A model generated the notes under the pieces. The model worked only from the letters and a program-made list of their open reading frames with translations. It was not told where the DNA came from and searched no databases. The translations under genes and the position numbers were made by a program. A DNA stretch of 10,785 nucleotides, taken from the NCBI GenBank assembly GCA_013329495.1, contig DUKC01000095.1:1-10785 (forward strand), given 5' to 3'. Shown here one piece after another: positions 1 through 6,808 of this stretch. The stretch is from Thermoplasmata archaeon. Lineage in GTDB: Archaea > Thermoplasmatota > E2 > UBA9212. Every line of letters begins with the position of its first letter. Positions within the stretch are counted from its first letter, which is position 1.

Positions 1-519
1 GATGAAACAGAATGGAATGAATACTGGAACCGAGTCAAAAAATGTATCGAGAAGGATACGCCAGTTCTCACCAACATTGATCCCCTCTCCTTACCCTATT
101 ATTCAGAAGAGCTAGGGGTTAGCACAGGGGAGGCAGGTTCACACATGATTGTCCTTGTAGGTTACGACGAAAACAAGGACATAGTCTGGTATAACGATCC
201 TATTTCTACTCTATTTCCTGGCCAAGCTAACTCGTCATACATCCCCGTTTCCATTCCAGATTTTAGGAATGCTCTAAACAGGATTCAGTACAAAAAGGGA
301 CTTGTTTGGACCTATCAAAAGGTGGGTGAGCCCATTGAATTGGATAAAAGGCTTAAATGCGCTCAGGAAAGGAACAGACAACGCATAGAGGAAACTTCAT
401 ACTATTTGGGGGACCTGAGAGGGAGTCTTGCCTCTCGTGGAATAATAGACGTTGAAATTCTCTTGGGATTAGAGATGCTCTGTATGCGTACCGAAACGAA
501 ATTGATGACGCCTGGATGA
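1..519 (+). CDS. C39-like / BtrH_N-like cysteine peptidase-fold protein, 5'-truncated, probably frameshifted at its 3' end
   Basis: The frame is open from the first base, so the true start lies outside the window. The stop is at 517-519. The visible part carries the second half of a papain/C39-like fold: a pre-catalytic strand (TPVLTNIDPLSLPYY), then the histidine block SHMIVLVGYDENK and the following VWYNDP with the expected Asp. The catalytic Cys, if present, would be upstream. This His...GYD...NDP layout is typical of Peptidase_C39_2 and BtrH_N domains (the latter are acyl or aminoacyl transferases), so peptidase activity is not certain. After roughly residue 150 the frame stops looking like protein, whereas the overlapping frame continues as helical coding sequence. 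I infer that this gene and 516-848 were one gene, split by a frameshift near 456-480. The alternative is two translationally coupled genes sharing ATGA at 516-519. Confidence 0.6.
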   Translation, partial: DETEWNEYWNRVKKCIEKDTPVLTNIDPLSLPYYSEELGVSTGEAGSHMIVLVGYDENKDIVWYNDPISTLFPGQANSSYIPVSIPDFRNALNRIQYKKGLVWTYQKVGEPIELDKRLKCAQERNRQRIEETSYYLGDLRGSLASRGIIDVEILLGLEMLCMRTETKLMTPG

Positions 520-848
520 ACTGGGAAAAATGCAGCCAAAGGGAAATTGAAGCTTTGAGAGAGACTTACGTACTCCCTCAAATACTGACTTTCAAGTGGC
601 TTCAATTCACGAATGATAAATGTGCTGAGTACCTAAGCAAAATTGGAGCCGAAGAGGCGGACATCCACTCAAAATTTGGGGCAGGGTGTGGAAACATAGT
701 GGAAAGACTGAAACAAATATATGACCTGCTTGGGGCTGACAAAATAGACCAGAAAGTCATGAGGCAAATTGATCTTCTCCTGAGTAGCACTGAAGAAGAG
801 CTGGATGAGCTTATTTCTCTATGGCAAAAGGCACCTACAGAATTCTGA
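516..848 (+). pseudogene. C-terminal helical part of the C39/BtrH_N-like protein, in a shifted frame
   Basis: Read from ATG 516 this gives 110 residues, almost entirely alpha-helical and charged, with a Leu/Glu-rich end (LLLSSTEEELDELISLWQKA). The frame is open further upstream, back to a stop at 453-455, and those extra codons read as good protein (GIRDALYAYRNEIDDAW). The in-frame sequence of the upstream gene over the same bases does not look like protein. No ribosome binding site precedes ATG 516. Together this suggests the true gene crosses from the frame of 1-519 into this frame by a -1 shift (equivalent to one missing base) between 456 and about 480. C39/BtrH_N proteins commonly end in a helical domain, which fits. 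A genuine separate small protein made by stop-start coupling at ATGA is the competing reading. No canonical slippery heptamer is visible. Confidence 0.5.
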
Positions 849-889
849 ACCAATAAACTGGATAATTGCCCAATTATGGGGCCAGACTC

Positions 890-909
890 AAAAGTTATTT
901 ATCCCCCAA
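890..909 (+). promoter_or_regulatory. Archaeal TATA promoter of the DUF2085 gene
   Basis: An A/G-rich stretch (AAAAG) followed by TTATTTAT at 895-902 and a run of five C looks like BRE plus TATA box. Transcription would start about 25 bases downstream, near 925, leaving a leader of about 27 bases before ATG 953. The 15 bases at 895-909 recur exactly at 6814-6828 in front of the lyase operon. Confidence 0.6.
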
Positions 910-952
910 TTCTATTTTTCTACTAAATCCCTGAAAATGGAAGTAGATAAGG

Positions 953-2161
953 ATGAGAAAGAAAATTGCCTGGAGTACTGTACTCCCTATATGTTGCTTG
1001 ATCGGCATAGTCCTCTGGTCCTTTTTAGGTATATTCTCCTACGTGCGTTTGACTGATAGCCTACTCCAAGGAGAGGGAGAACTCTCAGGCAAGGTTATCG
1101 ATGCCAGCACCGAAAAGCCCATCAAAGGGGCTCAAATCAGGATGGGGAACGCTTCAGCGCAGACAGGTCCAAACGGGAACTTCATCATTAAAGGACCAAT
1201 TGGAACCTATAATCTGACCGTAAGCAAAGGCGGATATCAAACGACTAGGATGGAAGTGTGGGCGGGTCCTTCGTCCCAAGCGGTTGGTGAAAAAGAACTT
1301 GAACAAATAAGAGTACCCCGAGGAGAGGGAGTCGTTGACTTGGGCAAAGGAAATACTATTGGTCTGCGGGAAAACATTCTCGGGTTTGTTAATTTCCAAC
1401 TTTATAAACTAGTGCTTTCTATACTTTTAACGCTCCCCGCTATTGTTGCAGCATTCTTGCTTTACAAAAAGATGGCTTATCGCTCCACTCTTATTCTCAC
1501 CTTTTTTTCGATGGCTTCGGGCGGCTTAAATGGAATAAGTTTCGCTTTAGCACCAATTGCGATGCTCTTCATAATAGCTATGAAAGACGAATTTGCGGAA
1601 GTTCAATGGGCGAACCAGTTTGGAACGGCTAAGATAGAACCCGCCTTGCATTACCTAGTCACCTCTATTCTAATTGGGCTCGCTGTGTTTCTTATTGTTA
1701 ACGCAGTTCTAATTTTTTTAGCTCCTTTAGCTATACCTCCAAATTCCCTGCCAGATCTGACTGCACTTGATAATAAGGAATTCCAAGAGCTTGCTCAACC
1801 CTGGCGTTGGGTTTATGAACAGGGAGATTTTTTCTGTCATCAGATACCCACACGTTCTTTTTCTCTGAACGGAAATCAGCTTCCCTACTGCGCGAGATGC
1901 ACGGGAATACGCATTGGCTATGCCGCGGGTTTGTTGTTGGCACTCTTTAAGAAATTCAAGATCAACTTGAAATTCGCCCTTTTGTTAGCCATGATATGCA
2001 TCCTTCCTGTTTCCATCGATGGTGTAGGACAGACTTATTTGGGTCTTTGGGAAAGCGTCAACTTCTCCAGGTTAACAACCGGGCTTCTGTTGGGTGCCTT
2101 CACTATCTTTGCTATTGCTGCCTGCCTGCGTGAGCTGGAGCTCCAATACTTTGAAAAGTAG
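953..2161 (+). CDS. Membrane protein: carboxypeptidase-regulatory-like domain fused to DUF2085
   Basis: A 402-residue integral membrane protein. Residues about 6-29 form an N-terminal transmembrane or signal-anchor helix. Residues 43-105 form a single carboxypeptidase-regulatory-like beta-sandwich (GELSGKVIDASTEKPIKGA, then TGPNGNFIIKGPIGTYNLTV, then GGYQTTRMEVW), probably outside the cell. Hydrophobic helices follow at about 148-171, 177-210 and 233-261. The C-terminal third is DUF2085: CHQIPTRSF (C295, H296), PYCARCTG (C313 and C316), a helix, then SIDGVGQ (D356) and SRLTTGLLLG (R373). The Cys/His pattern could bind a metal or cofactor, but DUF2085 has no established function that I know of. 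ATG 953 fits the promoter at 890-909; ATG 938 is in another frame. The gene has its own promoter and no obvious operon partner. I am confident of the domains, not of a role. Confidence 0.8.
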   Translation: MRKKIAWSTVLPICCLIGIVLWSFLGIFSYVRLTDSLLQGEGELSGKVIDASTEKPIKGAQIRMGNASAQTGPNGNFIIKGPIGTYNLTVSKGGYQTTRMEVWAGPSSQAVGEKELEQIRVPRGEGVVDLGKGNTIGLRENILGFVNFQLYKLVLSILLTLPAIVAAFLLYKKMAYRSTLILTFFSMASGGLNGISFALAPIAMLFIIAMKDEFAEVQWANQFGTAKIEPALHYLVTSILIGLAVFLIVNAVLIFLAPLAIPPNSLPDLTALDNKEFQELAQPWRWVYEQGDFFCHQIPTRSFSLNGNQLPYCARCTGIRIGYAAGLLLALFKKFKINLKFALLLAMICILPVSIDGVGQTYLGLWESVNFSRLTTGLLLGAFTIFAIAACLRELELQYFEK

Positions 2162-2334
2162 CTGTTTGTCATGAAGTAATTAGGGAAGCACGAATTCACT
2201 TCTATAAGAGTTCAGTTTGAAAGCTCCTCTTGTCGAACTATTCCCGATTGGCTTTGATTGAAAACCTCGTGACTCCGTTCAGCACCTCCGAAGTTTTTGG
2301 GTGATATCGTATAGTAATAAAATAAACCGATACC
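2162..2334. other. Intergenic region between the DUF2085 and fic genes
   Basis: No RNA gene, terminator hairpin or convincing small gene is seen. Between about 2221 and 2304 short stop-free stretches occur on both strands and read somewhat like protein, but none has a start codon with a ribosome binding site. They could be remnants of a lost gene or chance. Confidence 0.3.
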
Positions 2335-2344
2335 GATATATATC
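2327..2344 (+). promoter_or_regulatory. TATA box of the fic gene with tandem CCGATA
   Basis: GATATATATC at 2335-2344 is a perfect 10-base palindrome and a good TATA box, overlapping two head-to-tail CCGATA copies (2327-2332 and 2333-2338). Initiation about 25 bases downstream, near 2365, gives a leader of under 10 bases before ATG 2373. This placement excludes the GTG at 2301 as the start. The symmetry could also be an operator, given the helix-turn-helix-like end of the Fic protein; that is inference. Confidence 0.5.
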
Positions 2345-2372
2345 TACTTTTCCATATTGGAGCGCGAGAACA

Positions 2373-3317
2373 ATGTCAAACGATGATTCCTTGATTCAAA
2401 AGAGCTTGTTTGAAAGGATTGCTAAAAAGAAGACAAGGTTAGACTCTAAAAGACCTTTGCCAACCGATGCTGTAAAAAGACTCAGAGATGAGATCCGATT
2501 GTTGCACACCTACCATTCAAATGCCATAGAAGGCAATACCCTGACTCTCCAAGAAACCAAAGTTATTCTTGAAGAAGGAACAACTGTTGGCGGTAAATCA
2601 CTCAAAGAGCATCTGGAAGCAATTAATAACGCCAAAGCCTTTGATTTAATGGAAGAATTGGCAAAAGGAAAAACAGAAATAAGGCAAGAAACTATCCCGC
2701 AGATTCACGAGACTGTAACTCAAGGAATACTGACCGATGGGAGGAAATATCGTACCCAGAATGTAAGGGCAATGGGTGCACGAAAAACTCCTCCTGACTT
2801 TTCAAAGATACCTTCGCTTATGAGTGCGTTAATCAAGGATATGAGTAAAAAAGGACAAAATCCAGTCGAAATAGCCTCGTTTTTCCATCACAGATTGGTC
2901 GAAATTCACCCGTTCATAGATGGAAACGGCAGAGTGGCAAGACTTTTAACTAATTTATACCTACTGAAAAAGGGTTATCCCCCCATTGTCCTAAAAGAAG
3001 AAGATAGAAAAAAATACTACGATTGTCTCAAAGCGGCTGATGCTGGCAACCTAAAACCTTTTGCAAATTTCATTGCTAAAGCTGTGGATGAATCACTGAC
3101 TCTATACCTGTCGATATTTGGAGGTGTCGACGAACTAATCTCTTTGGCAGAACTTTCAAAAGATTCCCCCTATTCTCAAGAATACCTCAGTTTAAGAGCG
3201 AGGCAGGGATATCTCGATGCCGTAAAAATCAATGGAATCTGGCATTCTACCAAGCGGGCTCTAAAAGAATATTTAACTCTATCGGCGGGAAGTCCCCTTG
3301 CAAAAGCTGGGGGATGA
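2373..3317 (+). CDS. Fic family protein (probable AMP-transferase) with inhibitory helix and C-terminal HTH-like segment
   Basis: A 314-residue Fic protein that would transfer AMP (or another nucleotide moiety) from a nucleotide to a hydroxyl side chain of a target protein; the target is unknown. The core motif HPFIDGNGRVAR at residues 179-190 is intact, with catalytic H179. Near the N-terminus SNAIEG (residues 49-54) matches the inhibitory helix pattern (S/T)xxxE(G/N), with E53 expected to keep the enzyme off: a class II, N-terminally autoinhibited Fic. Residues 255-301 (ELISLAELSKDSPYSQEYLS, then RQGYLDAVKINGIWHSTKRA) resemble an excisionase/MerR-like helix-turn-helix with a wing. I choose ATG 2373 because the TATA box at 2335-2344 lies between it and the in-frame GTG 2301, and GGAG at 2359-2362 may serve as ribosome binding site. 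It may belong to a toxin, stress-response or regulatory role. No separate Fic antitoxin is needed when the inhibitory helix is built in. Confidence 0.88.
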   Translation: MSNDDSLIQKSLFERIAKKKTRLDSKRPLPTDAVKRLRDEIRLLHTYHSNAIEGNTLTLQETKVILEEGTTVGGKSLKEHLEAINNAKAFDLMEELAKGKTEIRQETIPQIHETVTQGILTDGRKYRTQNVRAMGARKTPPDFSKIPSLMSALIKDMSKKGQNPVEIASFFHHRLVEIHPFIDGNGRVARLLTNLYLLKKGYPPIVLKEEDRKKYYDCLKAADAGNLKPFANFIAKAVDESLTLYLSIFGGVDELISLAELSKDSPYSQEYLSLRARQGYLDAVKINGIWHSTKRALKEYLTLSAGSPLAKAGG

Positions 3318-3326
3318 AAGCCGAAA

Positions 3327-3337
3327 AACATTTATAG
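3327..3337 (+). promoter_or_regulatory. TATA box placing the following gene as leaderless
   Basis: ACATTTATAG lies with its centre about 26 bases before ATG 3359, the usual archaeal TATA-to-start distance. The transcript would therefore begin at or next to the start codon, without a leader. No ribosome binding site is seen, which agrees. Confidence 0.45.
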
Positions 3338-3358
3338 TTCTCTATACCTATGTTATGT

Positions 3359-3481
3359 ATGGAACAGAGGACAACCATACAAATTGAAAGAAAAACCTTA
3401 GAAAAGTTGAAAAAATTACGGATTACAAAAAGAGAGACCTACGACGAAATAATAAATAGGTTGATGAAAAAATGCAAATAA
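3359..3481 (+). CDS. Small ribbon-helix-helix / VapB-like protein
   Basis: A 40-residue ORF with a short beta strand (QRTTIQIERKT) followed by two charged helices (LEKLKKLRITKR, ETYDEIINRLMKK). This is the layout of archaeal VapB-type and related antitoxin N-termini, where TTIQI...KLK.L...ETYDEIINRL is the recurring pattern. Such proteins dimerise through the strand and bind DNA. It has its own TATA box and appears leaderless. The next reading frame, a TnpB-like start, overlaps its last 10 bases, so the two look translationally coupled. No PIN or other toxin gene is adjacent. I infer either a transcription regulator carried by a TnpB-type element or an orphan antitoxin; a partner role with the upstream Fic gene is possible but has no support beyond position. 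Confidence 0.6.
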   Translation: MEQRTTIQIERKTLEKLKKLRITKRETYDEIINRLMKKCK

Positions 3482-3588
3482 CCTATAAGTTCAGGTTATA
3501 TCCAACCCCAGAACACAGCCAATTATGCAGCCAAGCACTGCAAATATTTGCGAGAGCGACTTATTGTATCTCATTCTCAAATATTTAG
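3472..3588 (+). pseudogene. tnpB: Remnant of an IS605-family tnpB (5' end only)
   Basis: From ATG 3472 the first codons read MQITYKFRLYPTPEHSQL, the hallmark N-terminus of IS605/IS200-type TnpB (OrfB), an RNA-guided nuclease normally about 400 residues long. After about 26 residues the match fades, and a stop at 3586-3588 ends the frame at 38 residues. None of the catalytic RuvC-like or zinc-finger parts is present before the convergent M16 gene at 3666. It overlaps the ribbon-helix-helix gene by 10 bases. A deletion has evidently removed almost all of the gene. I see neither a tnpA gene nor convincing IS605 end hairpins, so the element's limits cannot be drawn. Confidence 0.6.
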
Positions 3589-3665
3589 GACTTTGGGGGT
3601 AATAAAGAACTTTCCGCTATGAGAGAAAGAAGCCTAGAGGACTTTTTCCTGATGAGATTGGAGAG
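3589..3665. other. Short unassigned stretch after the tnpB remnant
   Basis: The tnpB frame reopens after the TAG and continues to a stop at 3709-3711, but the predicted residues do not resemble TnpB that I recognise. No terminator hairpin is evident for the convergent M16 gene that ends at 3666. Confidence 0.3.
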
Positions 3666-5036
3666 CTATCGAACTTGTTTTTTGCTTATAACTTGTGAAA
3701 TCTTTTTTTGAGCGAGCTCTGGATTTAGCCCAAGGAAATATTCTTCATCAACTCTAGCTGGACCTAGCATGCCAAAACTCACATTTTTAACCCATCTAGA
3801 AAGAGAAGAACCAACATCCTTTGCATCAACGCTTTTAAGATAGTTGATGTAGTTCTCCTCATTCTCCCAACCCCCTCCTAGAAGTTCGAACCAGCCAAGA
3901 TTGAAAGCCTGGTAAAGTACACTCTCCTTTGAAGAATAATAACTTGTTTCCATAGTATAAACAACCGAATCAATAAGGTCTTGCATTGCATCGGGGTAAT
4001 AAAAAGAGATTAACGCAAGTTGCGAAACACTAGCAAACATAAGCTGAACGGCAAGCTCTGGCTCGATTGTTGTAATGTAAAGGTAGCCATACCCTTCAGC
4101 CTTATTTTGAAGTGCTGCGGACACTTCATAAGCAAGGGGAATTTCTTCTCTCAGGAGATAAGATAGATAATAGTTAAGTACTTGTGCTGTTACCTGAGTT
4201 TTGTAGTATTTTTCACTCCATGGATCTGGACCTTTCCAATAGCCAACAACATAGTTTGTTGCAGTCTTTCTTTGCTCGACGTTAAGACCTAAAATATTAG
4301 GTATCTCTGGAAGTGACCCCTCCTTGTAATTTCCCTCAGGCAGATCACCAAACGCATTTTCAACCATCTGTCTGATCTTCCTCTCTGGTTCGGTAGCAAC
4401 TATGACCAACAGAAGGTTTGACGTTGCCATATTCTGGCTATGACATTCCTTAAGATCTCTGAGTTTTATCCTGTTGATACATTCAACGGTTCCTCTTGGT
4501 TCAAGAGAGTAGGGATGGCTCCCGAAAAACTGCACACCTGCAACCTTCCAGATTCTGCTATCAGGGTGATCTCTCTTGAATTTTGCCTGTGATATTAGTT
4601 GTTCTCTGACGATTTCACACTCATTCTCATCAAGCTTCGGATTCAGAAGAACATCTACAAAAATATCCCATGTTTCCGAAAAGTACTTCGAAGGGCAGGC
4701 GAGATAAATTGTCATGCGATCCTTGTCTACATCCACACCTAGTCGACTTCCCATTTTAGAAAGTTCAGCACTCAGTTCATCCTTGTTGTACTTTTCACTT
4801 CCCCTAATGGCAAGGTTGAAAAGGAAGTATTCTATCCCCTGATTTGATTTATTAAGGTTTCTCACTCCGCCCTTCAAAAATAATGCAGCACTCGCAGTTT
4901 CTCCGGATGTTCTTCGATAGATCACTTTCATCCCATTAGCCATAAACTCGGTGGTATATTCTTCATTGTCTTCCAAGCATCCTGGGATGATTGCGAGAAA
5001 TATCATTGTGACAATAAGGAGAGGTGCTATTTTCAT
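3666..5036 (-). CDS. M16-family protein, predicted lipoprotein, non-catalytic subunit
   Basis: A 456-residue protein starting with a lipoprotein-type signal (hydrophobic residues 4-18, then IPGC with C20 as the likely lipidated Cys). The mature part has the M16 fold: an N-terminal domain with KGGVRNLNKSNQGIEYFLFN followed by AIRGSEKYNKDEL, a DPWSEKYY linker region and a C-terminal domain with LREEIPLAYEVSA. At the place of the zinc motif HxxEH the sequence is Y70-F-L-F73-N74, so all three key residues are replaced and this subunit cannot bind the catalytic zinc in the normal way. In bacterial and mitochondrial M16B enzymes one active and one inactive subunit form the working heterodimer; this is the inactive partner. 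Its ATG lies inside the stop of the upstream active gene (4-base ATGA overlap), and AAGGGGGA at 5043-5050 is a good ribosome binding site 6 bases away. Confidence 0.82.
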   Translation of the reverse strand: MKIAPLLIVTMIFLAIIPGCLEDNEEYTTEFMANGMKVIYRRTSGETASAALFLKGGVRNLNKSNQGIEYFLFNLAIRGSEKYNKDELSAELSKMGSRLGVDVDKDRMTIYLACPSKYFSETWDIFVDVLLNPKLDENECEIVREQLISQAKFKRDHPDSRIWKVAGVQFFGSHPYSLEPRGTVECINRIKLRDLKECHSQNMATSNLLLVIVATEPERKIRQMVENAFGDLPEGNYKEGSLPEIPNILGLNVEQRKTATNYVVGYWKGPDPWSEKYYKTQVTAQVLNYYLSYLLREEIPLAYEVSAALQNKAEGYGYLYITTIEPELAVQLMFASVSQLALISFYYPDAMQDLIDSVVYTMETSYYSSKESVLYQAFNLGWFELLGGGWENEENYINYLKSVDAKDVGSSLSRWVKNVSFGMLGPARVDEEYFLGLNPELAQKKISQVISKKQVR

Positions 5037-6463
5037 AGTGAATCCCCCTTGCTCAGATTCAAACTTTTTAAGTCCTTAGGAGAAATTAGGATAATGCTAA
5101 CATGCGGTTCTCTAACAATGTATTCATCTATAAATTCCTCCAGATCTTCATAGCTTGTGCTTTTTATGTTCTTTTCATAGCTATTGTAATAATCCAACCC
5201 GCAAGAGCTCCACCAGAATGCGAGTGTATGGGCATATTCATTTGACCGCTCCCCTTCCCATACCTCCTGGTTTGTGATGCAGAGTTTCCCATTTTTAAGT
5301 TCTTCTCGAGTGAAATAACCCTTCTCCCCCAAGCTCTCTATCTCTTCTAAAAGAGCTTCGTGTGCCTGTCTAAATTTTTTGGGGGTTGTATCTCCTACAA
5401 AATCAATGGAACTGTCCCTACTCAGGGTAAGGTAACTCACGTGGCATGAAGTGAAAAGCCCTGAATCAACCATTTTTTTTTGGAATCTAGAAGAGGGATT
5501 ATTGAGTATGTTAAGGAGAATGTCCATGGGATAAGTATCCTCTCTCTCTTCGCAGCAGCCTGGACCAATAAATGATATTGTAATTCTAATCTGAGAAACA
5601 TCACCCTGGACGACTTTTATAGCGCTACGGTTAAGTGGAGGATTCTTATAAGGATAATCTGAGAAAGGATCTTTGCCAGGCTCCCAGCTCCAAAAATATT
5701 TCTCTGCAAGCTCAAAAATTTCTTCATGATTCACATCACCTGCAACGATAAGGGCACAATTATTGGGGATATAAAATTTATCTCCAATATACCTTAGCTC
5801 GCCTATAGTGGCGCTGGCAACTTCTTTCCTATCTCCAATCACATCCATGATGGAGGGATAAGCAGTCCATAGATTTCTAATTTTAGCCTTTTGCATTGCA
5901 AAGTAAGGCTCCGATTGATTTCTGTCGTATTCAGCAAGAACACTTGTCTTTTCTTCGCTGAGTACGCTCTGGAGTTCCTGGTCCGATTTGCCCATCCAGG
6001 GGTTAAGAAAACCATCACTCAGGAGTATCATTGCCTTCTCGGTATCCTCCGTAAGAAATGGAGTGAAGGTGTAAATTGAATATGCATAAGATGTCATTCC
6101 ATAATAGTTAAAGGGCACATTTTCTACCTTTTTTCGAAGGTCTTCGGGAATTGTTGAATTATCCCTGAGACCATAAACAAAGACATGTTCATGCAAATGG
6201 GCTAATCCATCTAGTCCGGAATTTTCTATCTGTGCACCTGCCCTAACTACCATTAATAGCGTAGCAATTGGGCCATCGTGCTTTTCGTAGACAATAACCT
6301 CAAGGCCATTCTCAAGCTTTTTTGTATAGAGCTTTTCTTCTTCATAAAATTTACCATAAAATATGTATGCAAATATTCCAGGTATAATAAGAACCACAAC
6401 AATCACAATGATTAACCAAAATTTCTTTTTCCCATGATTCATATTCGTTTCCCTTACTTCCAT
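5033..6463 (-). CDS. M16-family zinc metallopeptidase, membrane-anchored catalytic subunit
   Basis: A 476-residue protease of the pitrilysin/mitochondrial processing peptidase family. Residues 15-36 form a single transmembrane anchor, with a basic stretch (GKKK) before it, so the enzyme domain should lie on the outer face. The inverted zinc motif is intact: HLHEH at residues 89-93 in the block GLAHLHEHVFVYGLRD. The third zinc ligand is probably E171 in EKTSVLAE, 78 residues after H93, the usual spacing. The C-terminal half is a second M16 domain (PSSRFQKKMVDSGLF). M16 enzymes degrade or trim peptides held inside a clamshell of two such proteins; substrates here are unknown. It is followed with a 4-base overlap by the zinc-less partner. 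The start may be ATG 6463, or ATG 6442 (residue 8), which has AAGGGA upstream; TATA candidates exist for both. Confidence 0.87.
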   Translation of the reverse strand: MEVRETNMNHGKKKFWLIIVIVVVLIIPGIFAYIFYGKFYEEEKLYTKKLENGLEVIVYEKHDGPIATLLMVVRAGAQIENSGLDGLAHLHEHVFVYGLRDNSTIPEDLRKKVENVPFNYYGMTSYAYSIYTFTPFLTEDTEKAMILLSDGFLNPWMGKSDQELQSVLSEEKTSVLAEYDRNQSEPYFAMQKAKIRNLWTAYPSIMDVIGDRKEVASATIGELRYIGDKFYIPNNCALIVAGDVNHEEIFELAEKYFWSWEPGKDPFSDYPYKNPPLNRSAIKVVQGDVSQIRITISFIGPGCCEEREDTYPMDILLNILNNPSSRFQKKMVDSGLFTSCHVSYLTLSRDSSIDFVGDTTPKKFRQAHEALLEEIESLGEKGYFTREELKNGKLCITNQEVWEGERSNEYAHTLAFWWSSCGLDYYNSYEKNIKSTSYEDLEEFIDEYIVREPHVSIILISPKDLKSLNLSKGDSL

Positions 6464-6476
6464 TAAAGACTTTCTC

Positions 6477-6500
6477 TTTTTATAGCAAAATAATTTATGT
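6477..6500 (-). promoter_or_regulatory. Promoter region of the M16 pair with two TATA-like boxes
   Basis: On the minus strand ACATAAATTA (6491-6500) and CTATAAAA (6477-6484) are both TATA-like. The first would start RNA near 6469, almost leaderless for ATG 6463. The second would start it near 6455, which suits ATG 6442 instead. The sequence does not decide between them. Confidence 0.4.
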
Positions 6501-6563
6501 AAAAAACCTAACCTCTTTTAAACTTAATCATTTCATCATCCTAACAAACGGAAGGGTTTTTTC

Positions 6564-6701
6564 TCAGAGTCGAATTCCATGCCTAATAGCAACAGGATCC
6601 TCACAGTAGACCATATTTTCGTTGAGACAATATGAATTGGGATTTATACAGGTGCACTCGTAGAAAAGAAATACCCCCAGATATCGCTTATGCCGTTTCA
6701 T
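6564..6701 (-). CDS. Possible small Cys-containing protein, 45 residues
   Basis: This ORF lies in the 405-base region between the divergent M16 and lyase genes, on the M16 strand. It begins MKRHKRYLGVFLFYECTC and carries four cysteines (C16, C18, C25, C33), giving a C-x-C-x6-C-x7-C pattern after a basic start and a short hydrophobic stretch. That would suit a small secreted or metal-binding peptide. No family is recognised. Support is weak: there is no strong ribosome binding site (only AAAAAAG before the ATG), no clear TATA box at the right distance, and ORFs of this length arise by chance at this base composition. The rest of the 6464-6868 gap holds the two divergent promoters and nothing else I can name. 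Confidence 0.25.
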   Translation of the reverse strand: MKRHKRYLGVFLFYECTCINPNSYCLNENMVYCEDPVAIRHGIRL

Positions 6702-6808
6702 CTTTTTTGAATTGAGTTGTTTCCTAGCTTTTTGCTCCTTACAAAAGATTTACCAAGGGCTTATCCCAGCCTCACGCACCTAAGTTATGACAGAAGACTA
6801 TTTCACTC

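Noticed and set aside
805..1056. Plus-strand frame across the DUF2085 promoter
   Set aside because: It overlaps two better supported genes and their promoter in another frame and shows no domain signal.
2301..2372. GTG start 24 codons upstream for the Fic protein
   Set aside because: The TATA box lies inside this extension, so it would not be transcribed; the extra residues are not family-like.
3540..3551. 12-base palindrome GCAAATATTTGC as an operator
   Set aside because: It is A/T-rich and lies within the tnpB remnant away from any promoter; chance is likely.
3318..3665. Complete IS605-type insertion sequence
   Set aside because: Only the first codons of tnpB remain; no tnpA and no convincing terminal hairpins were seen.
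3619..3711. Small plus-strand frame after the tnpB remnant
   Set aside because: It has no recognisable family or ribosome binding site, and its end lies inside the M16 gene on the other strand.
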